This document shows positions 53,335-53,577 of a stretch of 53,577 bases of DNA, in pieces. Position 1 is the first letter of the stretch, and every line of letters starts with the position of its first letter. The notes beneath the pieces were generated by a model. That model was not told the DNA's origin, did not search any database, and was given only the letters and a program-made list of their open reading frames with translations. The stretch comes from Accumulibacter sp. (lineage in GTDB: Bacteria; Pseudomonadota; Gammaproteobacteria; Burkholderiales; Rhodocyclaceae): NCBI RefSeq assembly GCF_023806565.1, contig NZ_JAMTDV010000134.1, positions 7,074 through 60,650 on the forward strand, written 5' to 3'. The translations under genes and the position numbers were made by a program.

Positions 53335-53577
53335 CAGTTCTCTCCGCATGGCATCACTCTGCACACGATGCGCCCGACCGTCGCCAGGTGCACCCCAGAA
53401 TACTCGGCGATCTCCCAGTAGCAATGGGCGCCGCCCGGCTCTGCATGCGCTGCACGAACGCCTCGTCGCCAAGGTAGATCTGCTGGCGCAACCCTTCCCA
53501 GATGCGCTGTCCGATGCCTTCGGAGACAAAGGCCCGATAGCGGCGACGTGCTTCTTCCCGAACCGGTGCGAAGAGAC
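53335..53577 (-). pseudogene. Partial RAYT/Y1-type transposase with DnaA-C-like tail, running off the window
   Basis: On the minus strand [40 protein letters not shown] and SRAAPIATG are RAYT-like. After a frame shift near 53415, [18 protein letters not shown] matches the DnaA-domain-IV-like helix-turn-helix that ends some RAYTs. The N-terminal HUH part is beyond the window. Frameshifted at its end; probably inactive. Confidence 0.6.

Overview
The window looks like a chromosomal segment of a high-GC betaproteobacterium of the Rhodocyclales, most plausibly a 'Candidatus Accumulibacter'-type polyphosphate/PHA-accumulating organism. This is inference from gene content: a class III PHA synthase cluster, an exosortase (PEP-CTERM) substrate, the pcnB-folK-panBCD order, CbbR-like and RdgC proteins, and many degenerate transposases. 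No rRNA, tRNA or CRISPR array was seen.
Layout. (1) 0-4.7 kb, plus strand: pcnB, folK, panB, panC and panD, closed by a clear intrinsic terminator. (2) 4.8-8.3 kb, minus strand: a NYN/OST-HTH protein, then a PEP-CTERM protein gene broken by one in-frame amber codon. Upstream of the latter lie a sigma54-like promoter and two copies of a palindromic box. (3) 8.3-22.6 kb, almost all minus strand: an acyl-CoA and PHA island. It holds acetoacetyl-CoA synthetase, a thioesterase, an acyl-CoA dehydrogenase, a CbiM-like membrane protein, etfA and etfB with a divergent TetR regulator and tandem operators, an HD-GYP protein, phaC and phaE (class III), a split MaoC-type hydratase, a thiolase and a short-chain 3-hydroxyacyl-CoA dehydrogenase. 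Together these can move acyl-CoA through beta-oxidation (acyl-CoA dehydrogenase plus ETF), hydration and thiolysis into polyhydroxyalkanoate. (4) 23-25.8 kb: rdgC, an M23 peptidase and small unknown genes.
(5) 25.9-37.8 kb, minus strand: one likely six-gene operon for a tripartite RND efflux system. The order is an unknown periplasmic protein, outer-membrane factor, membrane-fusion protein, two RND permeases in tandem, and a TPM-domain membrane protein whose start overlaps the last permease stop. The two permease genes share an exactly identical 436-bp tract inside otherwise divergent sequence, a signature of gene conversion.
(6) 38-53.6 kb: an accessory, decaying region. Intact genes (TerB-like, LysR/CbbR-like, haloperoxidase-like, DUF2269, RibD/DHFR-like, Asp/Glu racemase, MltF-like transglycosylase, GH24 lysozyme, FAD monooxygenase, cupin) alternate with remnants: a response-regulator/HD gene, a family 3 solute-binding sensor domain, a sensor kinase start, AraC, DUF3455, IS3, IS4, IS5, two RAYT transposase fragments, an integron-type integrase fragment, and a truncated second copy of the DHFR-like gene. 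The strongest leads are the gene-conversion tract in the tandem pumps, the sigma54/box architecture upstream of the amber-interrupted PEP-CTERM gene, and a terminator-like double hairpin in the leader of the 3-hydroxyacyl-CoA dehydrogenase gene.
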